Source: Gemmatimonadota bacterium (GTDB lineage Bacteria > Gemmatimonadota > Gemmatimonadetes > Longimicrobiales > Gaopeijiaceae). Taken from it: 38,629 nt of DNA. The stretch spans positions 1 to 38,629 of the forward strand of contig JAPPGZ010000011.1 in assembly GCA_028874905.1 (NCBI GenBank), written 5' to 3'. A model generated the notes under the pieces. The model was not told the DNA's origin. It worked only from the letters and a program-made list of their open reading frames with translations, and did no database searches. Positions within the stretch are counted from its first letter, which is position 1. Every line of letters starts with the position of its first letter. The position numbers and the translations under genes were made by a program. Shown piece after piece: positions 34,443 through 38,629 of the stretch.

Positions 34443-36665
34443 TTGTCAACTCCTCTTCGCGTCCTCGCTGTGGCGCTCCTGGCGGCCGCGCCACACCCGC
34501 TGGCATCTCAAGTCGTCCCCGTCGACCGCATCGACCCGGACGCGTCGCCGCGACCGTCGCTGGAGGCCCGGCGCGCCACCTCGCCGATTACGCTGGACGG
34601 CAATCTGGACGATCGGGCATGGGCGCTGGCCGACTCCACCAGGGGCGTCTTCTACCAGTCCATTCCGAATCAGGGCCTTCCGTCATCGGAGCGCACCGTC
34701 GTCCGCGTGCTCTACGACGAGGAACGCCTCTACGTCGGCGCAACGATGTACGACAGCCGACCCGAGGCACTCGTATCGGCCGGCATGGAGCAGGATTTCG
34801 CAACCCAGGATTCGGACATCTTCGGCTTTGCTCTGGACACCTATCTGGACCGGCAGAACGCATTCCTCTTCGCTGTAAACCCCGCCGGAGCACTCTTCGA
34901 TGCGCAGGCCTTCAATGACCAGCAGTCCGTGAACCGGGCCTGGGAGGGCGAAGTCGAGGTAGCCACGAGGATCACGGAGTACGGATGGGTGGCGGAGATC
35001 GCGGTGCCGATGACGACCCTACGTTTCCGCGAGACCGACGGACCGCAGGACTGGGGGATCAATTTCTCCCGGCGAATCAGGCGGATATCCGAAGATTCCA
35101 ACTGGGCGCCGCTCACCCGCCAGTTTCGCGTCTACAAGATGTCCCGGGCAGGAAGGCTGACATCTCTCGAGGGGCTTGAACAGGGGCGCAACCTGTGGGT
35201 CAAGCCGTTCGTCAACGGGGTCCGGAGCGACGGATTCCGCAACGACCCCTCTACAGAGAAGCTGGAAGGCGGGTTCGACCTGAAGTGGGGGATTACACCC
35301 CAACTGACGCTGGACATCACCGCGCTGACCGACTTCTCGCAGGTGGAGGTGGACGAACAGCAGATCAACCTCACGCGGTTCTCGCTTTTCTTCCCCGAGA
35401 AGCGGGATTTCTTCCTCGAGAACGACGGGATCTTCAGCTTCCAGGATGCCCGGGTCCGCAATTTCCGCACGGGGTCCGGACCACAGAACTTCAAGCTCTT
35501 CCACAGTCGCCGAATCGGCCTGTCGGCCGACCGGACGCCGGTCCCTATCGCGGCGGGAGCCCGCATGACGGGCCGCTTGGGTGGCTATGCGGTCGGCCTG
35601 CTCAACATGCAGACGCGGGACGGTCCTTCGCACCCGGGCGAGAACTTCGCGGTCGTGCGCGTGCGGAAAAACGTTCTGACCAGCAGCGACATCGGGTTCA
35701 TGTTCGTGAACCGCGAGGGTACGGGCACGAGCCTGGCGGACGCCTACAACCGGACGCTCGGCGCGGATGCGAACCTGCGCCTGGCCGGTGGACGGATGCT
35801 GCTCAACTCCTATGTGGCCGTGACCGACGAACCCGACGTAAGCGGCGACAGGATGACCGGAGCGCTCGAGTTCGCATGGCGGGACCCGCTTTGGGCAGCC
35901 TCGGTGCTTGTCAAGACGGTCGGGGACGACTTCAACCCGGGGGTCGGGTTCGTCGCTCGGCGCGGCGTGCGGCAGGGCTTCGTGACGCTGGGCGCGCATC
36001 CACAGCCGGCCATCCCGCACGTACGCGAGGTCAACCCCTATGTGGACGTCAACCTTTTTTCAGACCTGGGATGGACCCTTGAGAGCCGGGAGATCAAGCC
36101 CGGCCTCGGGGTCGCCTTCCTCGACAGCGGTCTGCTTACGGTGGAGTACTCGGCGTCTTACGAGCGGTTCGCGGACGCCACGCCGATCGCCGGCGTCGCC
36201 GTACCGGCTGGGGAATACGACTTCGGCGCGTTCACCGCCAGTTACAGATCCAATCTCGGCCGCAAGGTGGGGGGCACGTTGGCGGTCACGCGCGGAGGGT
36301 TCTTCGACGGTCAGCGATCCTCGGTGACCGGGGGCGTCACGCTGCGTCCCAGCGCCCACCTGTTCGTGGAGGGCACGGCACAGCGCAACCGCCTGACGCT
36401 CGCCGGACGAACCTTCGACGCCAACCTCTTCGCCGGGCGCCTCAGGTACGCGCAAAACACACGGACATTCCTGAGCGCATTCGTGCAGTACAACGAGTCC
36501 GCGAACCAGGTGCAGACCAACGTTCGCTTCAACCTGATCCACGCTCCCCTGAGCGACGTCTTCCTGGTCTATTCGGAGCTCCGCGACCGAAGTCCCGAAC
36601 CGGGGCAGGCCAGCGTGATCGACCGGGCGGTGACGCTGAAGGTGACGAAGCTTGTCGCGTTCTAA
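34443..36665 (+). CDS. DUF5916 family protein: CBM9-like domain plus outer-membrane barrel
   Basis: 740 aa. The start is a TTG at 34443, the first start codon after an in-frame TAG. It gives a good signal peptide (LRVLAVALLAAAPHPLASQ); no strong ribosome site is visible. The N-terminal part (about 45-215) is a CBM9-like sandwich (ITLDGNLDDRAWALADS, VVRVLYDEERLYVGATMYDS, WVAEIAVPMTTLRF, WGINFSRRIRR). The rest is the DUF5916 beta-barrel: LTLDITALTDFSQVEVDEQQ, NLTRFSLFFPEKRDFFLEN, then many amphipathic strands. The FPEKRDFFLEN box is the most diagnostic motif. The function is unproven; the layout suggests a surface glycan- or peptide-binding outer-membrane protein. Followed after 100 bp by the Spy-like gene. 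Confidence 0.9.
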   Translation: MSTPLRVLAVALLAAAPHPLASQVVPVDRIDPDASPRPSLEARRATSPITLDGNLDDRAWALADSTRGVFYQSIPNQGLPSSERTVVRVLYDEERLYVGATMYDSRPEALVSAGMEQDFATQDSDIFGFALDTYLDRQNAFLFAVNPAGALFDAQAFNDQQSVNRAWEGEVEVATRITEYGWVAEIAVPMTTLRFRETDGPQDWGINFSRRIRRISEDSNWAPLTRQFRVYKMSRAGRLTSLEGLEQGRNLWVKPFVNGVRSDGFRNDPSTEKLEGGFDLKWGITPQLTLDITALTDFSQVEVDEQQINLTRFSLFFPEKRDFFLENDGIFSFQDARVRNFRTGSGPQNFKLFHSRRIGLSADRTPVPIAAGARMTGRLGGYAVGLLNMQTRDGPSHPGENFAVVRVRKNVLTSSDIGFMFVNREGTGTSLADAYNRTLGADANLRLAGGRMLLNSYVAVTDEPDVSGDRMTGALEFAWRDPLWAASVLVKTVGDDFNPGVGFVARRGVRQGFVTLGAHPQPAIPHVREVNPYVDVNLFSDLGWTLESREIKPGLGVAFLDSGLLTVEYSASYERFADATPIAGVAVPAGEYDFGAFTASYRSNLGRKVGGTLAVTRGGFFDGQRSSVTGGVTLRPSAHLFVEGTAQRNRLTLAGRTFDANLFAGRLRYAQNTRTFLSAFVQYNESANQVQTNVRFNLIHAPLSDVFLVYSELRDRSPEPGQASVIDRAVTLKVTKLVAF

Positions 36666-36765
36666 CGCTTTGCGATGCCGGATTGTCTTTCAGGGACAAG
36701 GCGGTGGGCAGCGTTCGCGGTCCGATCAGCCAACGTTAACCCAGTCAGCCAGGAGATACCCGTTC

Positions 36766-37281
36766 ATGAGACGCATTCGACACCTCAAGCCCGTTTTCGC
36801 ATTGGGCATCGTCGCGTTGGCAGCCGCCGCCACCTTGCCCGCTTCCGTGACGGCACAGCGCCCCGGCGGCGCATTCGGCGGTTTCGCCACCAACCCCGGA
36901 GTGCGGCTGTGGGACGCGCTGGACCAGCGCTTCGAAGGTTTCAGCGAGCGCCTTGCGCTGAACGACGAACAGGCGAACAGCGCGGCCGTCCTGGTCGCGG
37001 ACTTCCGGGAAGCCAACAAGAGCGCTCTGGGCCGGTACGACCGAATGCGGGCACAGATGCGTGACCGCATGGGGGTCGCGCGTCGGGGTGGCGGCGGCGG
37101 TGCCCGGCGTGGAGCGGGCGGAGGCAACGCGCAAGCGAGACAGGCGATGCAGGAGATGCGCAGCCTGGTCGATCAGCTGGGTCCCGCGTTCGAGGTCCTG
37201 CACAGGGATTTCTCGGCGCTGCTGAGCGAGGAACAGACCGAGACCCTGAGGAACCTGCTGCAACGGCAAAGACCGGGCTGA
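36766..37281 (+). CDS. Spy/CpxP-like periplasmic protein
   Basis: 171 aa from the ATG at 36766 with AGGAG about 10 nt upstream. Signal peptide FALGIVALAAAATLPASVTAQ. The mature part is helical with two LTxxQ-type motifs (LALNDEQANSA and LLSEEQTETL), as in Spy/CpxP chaperones and metal-stress proteins. Between them lies a Gly/Arg-rich flexible stretch (RRGGGGGARRGAGGG). No Cys or His cluster is present. Probably a periplasmic chaperone-like or stress protein. It may be co-transcribed with the DUF5916 gene and converges on the S9 peptidase at the right edge. Confidence 0.78.
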   Translation: MRRIRHLKPVFALGIVALAAAATLPASVTAQRPGGAFGGFATNPGVRLWDALDQRFEGFSERLALNDEQANSAAVLVADFREANKSALGRYDRMRAQMRDRMGVARRGGGGGARRGAGGGNAQARQAMQEMRSLVDQLGPAFEVLHRDFSALLSEEQTETLRNLLQRQRPG

Positions 37282-37329
37282 TCCGCCGGAAGCGGGCCGG
37301 GGGACGCCTTCCCGCCGGCGACATTGGAT

Positions 37330-37374
37330 GGGCGTGCCCGGTGCCGGCGGGCCGCCAGCACCAGGCGCACGCCC
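37330..37374. terminator. Bidirectional hairpin between convergent genes
   Basis: GGGCGTGC (37330-37337) pairs with GCACGCCC (37367-37374), and GGTGC (37340-37344) with GCACC (37358-37362), giving a long interrupted stem. It sits between the stops of the Spy-like gene (37281) and the S9 peptidase (37378). No T-run on either side. Confidence 0.55.
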
Positions 37375-37377
37375 GAC

Positions 37378-38629
37378 CTAGCCGTCCGTCGCCATCTTCG
37401 GCTGTCCCCCGTGCTCCTCGAACCACTTCATCAGGTAGAGCTGGGTGCGCATGAAGTTGGACGGCTTGGAGCCGGTCCCGTGGTACTCATCCTGGAATCG
37501 GAGCAGCTTCGTCGGAACACCCAGCTGCTTGAGCGCCTGATAGTACTCTTCCGACTGTGCCATCGGGGTTCGCAGGTCCAGTTCGCCGGTGATCACGATC
37601 GTCGGAGTCGTGACGTTCTCTACGTACATCAGCGATGAGTGCTCCAGGTACTTGTCGGGATTGTCCCACGGGTAGCCGTGGTAGCGGTAGTAGCCCCAGA
37701 CCGTGATATCGGCGGTGCCCGCGAAGCTGATCCAGTTGGTTACCGGGCAGCGCACGCCCGCGGCCGCGAAGCGCGTCGTGTGGCCGATCACCCAGCTCGA
37801 GAGCACGCCGCCGCCGCTGCAGCCCGTGACGTACATCTGGTCCTCGTTGATGTAGCCGCGATCCAGCAGCGCGTCGACCCCGGCCATGAGGTCGTCATAG
37901 TCGACCGACGGGTATCCGTTGTCGATGGCGTTGCCGAAGTCGGTTCCGTATCCGGTACTGCCCCGGGGATTGGTGTACAGCGTCACGTAGCCGTTGGCCG
38001 CGAAGTTCTGGTATGGATAGCTGAACGCGACGTTGTACATGGCGTGCGGGCCGCCGTGAATGTGCAGGATGAGCGGATAGCTCCCGTCGGGATCGAAATC
38101 GGGGGGCTTGACGATCCAGCCCTGCACCTGCGTGCCCCCCGTCGACTCGTACCAGATCTCCTCCACGTCTCCCAGGCGCATGCCCGCGAGAACTTCTGCG
38201 TTGACCTCGGTGAGCTGCCGGATTTCGCCGGGGCGGTTGAGGTCGTAGCCAGCGACATCGCCGGGCTCGTGTGGGGAGGTGCGGGTGCCGACCGCCTGGC
38301 CGCCCTCCGTGGCCGATGTGAGCGACAGCATGTGGTTGCCCTCGGTGACCTGTGTGACCTCTCCGTCGGTTGTCGCATAGTGCACGTTCATCGTACCGCG
38401 GTCGCCTGCGGTGAAATACACGCCGCGCGAGTCTTCGGACCAGTGCATGGCCCCAATGTCCCTGTCGAGGTCGCCCGAGACGAGGCGCGCATTGCCGCCG
38501 TTCGCGTCCATCACGTACAGCTCGGTGGTCTTGTAGGTCTGTGACGTCCAGGGGAAGCCCGTGTATGCGATGTGCCGCCCGTCGGGCGGACGCAAGTAAG
38601 TTCGCATCTGCCCATGGATGTTGAACTTA
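37378..38629 (-). CDS. S9 family prolyl oligopeptidase-type peptidase (partial, N-terminus off window)
   Basis: At least 416 residues are in the window; the frame continues without a stop to the right edge, and the first in-frame Met (38607) lies in the middle of a propeller repeat (LRPPDGRHIAYTG), so it is not the start. Visible parts are the end of the beta-propeller (SEDSRGVYFTAGDRGTMNV) and the complete alpha/beta-hydrolase domain: LILHIHGGPHAMY, TNPRGSTGYG, nucleophile motif VTGCSGGGVLSSW, acid GELDLRTP, and histidine EYHGTGSKPSN. All three catalytic residues are present. Family members cleave short peptides, often after proline or acyl-aminoacyl ends. Signal peptide status cannot be seen. 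Confidence 0.93.
   Translation of the reverse strand, partial: KFNIHGQMRTYLRPPDGRHIAYTGFPWTSQTYKTTELYVMDANGGNARLVSGDLDRDIGAMHWSEDSRGVYFTAGDRGTMNVHYATTDGEVTQVTEGNHMLSLTSATEGGQAVGTRTSPHEPGDVAGYDLNRPGEIRQLTEVNAEVLAGMRLGDVEEIWYESTGGTQVQGWIVKPPDFDPDGSYPLILHIHGGPHAMYNVAFSYPYQNFAANGYVTLYTNPRGSTGYGTDFGNAIDNGYPSVDYDDLMAGVDALLDRGYINEDQMYVTGCSGGGVLSSWVIGHTTRFAAAGVRCPVTNWISFAGTADITVWGYYRYHGYPWDNPDKYLEHSSLMYVENVTTPTIVITGELDLRTPMAQSEEYYQALKQLGVPTKLLRFQDEYHGTGSKPSNFMRTQLYLMKWFEEHGGQPKMATDG

Noticed and set aside
1..38629. tRNA, rRNA, CRISPR array, insertion sequence or attachment site
   Set aside because: Reading both strands I saw no conserved RNA-gene blocks, regular spacer repeats, transposase or integrase genes, or terminal inverted repeats.

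Overview
The window is GC-rich with strongly G/C-biased third codon positions. It carries about 28 protein-coding genes and no RNA genes, CRISPR array or mobile element that I can recognise. The gene content suggests a free-living heterotroph of the phylum Gemmatimonadota: a SusC/SusD pair, TonB receptors with carboxypeptidase-regulatory domains, a sortilin-type BNR protein, a DUF5916 barrel protein, a Gld-type ABC exporter with a DUF4340 partner, and many secreted S9/S15/M19 peptidases. This taxon is an inference from gene content; there is no rRNA or other phylogenetic marker to confirm it.

Layout. (1) The left edge holds the N-terminal part of an S9 (glutamyl-endopeptidase-like) peptidase on the minus strand, divergent from a TonB receptor and a coupled DUF4249-like lipoprotein (2.2-5.6 kb). 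(2) From 14.2 down to 5.6 kb runs a tightly packed minus-strand series: SRPBCC protein, family-5 uracil-DNA glycosylase, Tat-type M19 dipeptidase homologue, CocE/NonD lipoprotein hydrolase, unknown protein, sortilin-type BNR protein, PaaI thioesterase. Most junctions overlap or touch. Two near-identical palindromic repeats lie before the sortilin gene. (3) A DUF2461 protein and a cyclophilin lipoprotein converge at 15.04 kb. (4) A plus-strand trio of lipoproteins follows: a chymotrypsin-like protease fused to PKD and SdrD-like domains, a small unknown lipoprotein, and a di-heme DUF1111 cytochrome (15.9-19.2 kb). (5) A minus-strand SusC-SusD operon (23.6-19.3 kb) converges on it through a strong hairpin. 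(6) The minus-strand Gld-type operon (ATPase, permease, GldG-like, DUF4340; 28.4-23.7 kb) ends in a hairpin that includes its stop codon. (7) A second minus-strand cluster (33.1-28.6 kb) has a DUF4399 lipoprotein, a PpiC-type prolyl isomerase lipoprotein, a second DUF1111 di-heme cytochrome and a beta-lactamase-fold serine hydrolase. (8) A barrel-less plug protein is divergent from a DUF5916 protein and a Spy-like protein (33.2-37.3 kb). (9) The right edge holds the catalytic end of another S9 peptidase.

Taken together, this is a cell-envelope region for degrading and importing peptides or oligomers: at least six secreted hydrolases, two outer-membrane receptor systems with surface lipoproteins, and two envelope cytochromes. 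The most unusual items are the protease that seems to be nested inside an SdrD-like domain, the paired palindromes before the sortilin gene, the DNA-repair enzyme embedded in a peptidase operon, and the prolyl isomerase-cytochrome coupling.
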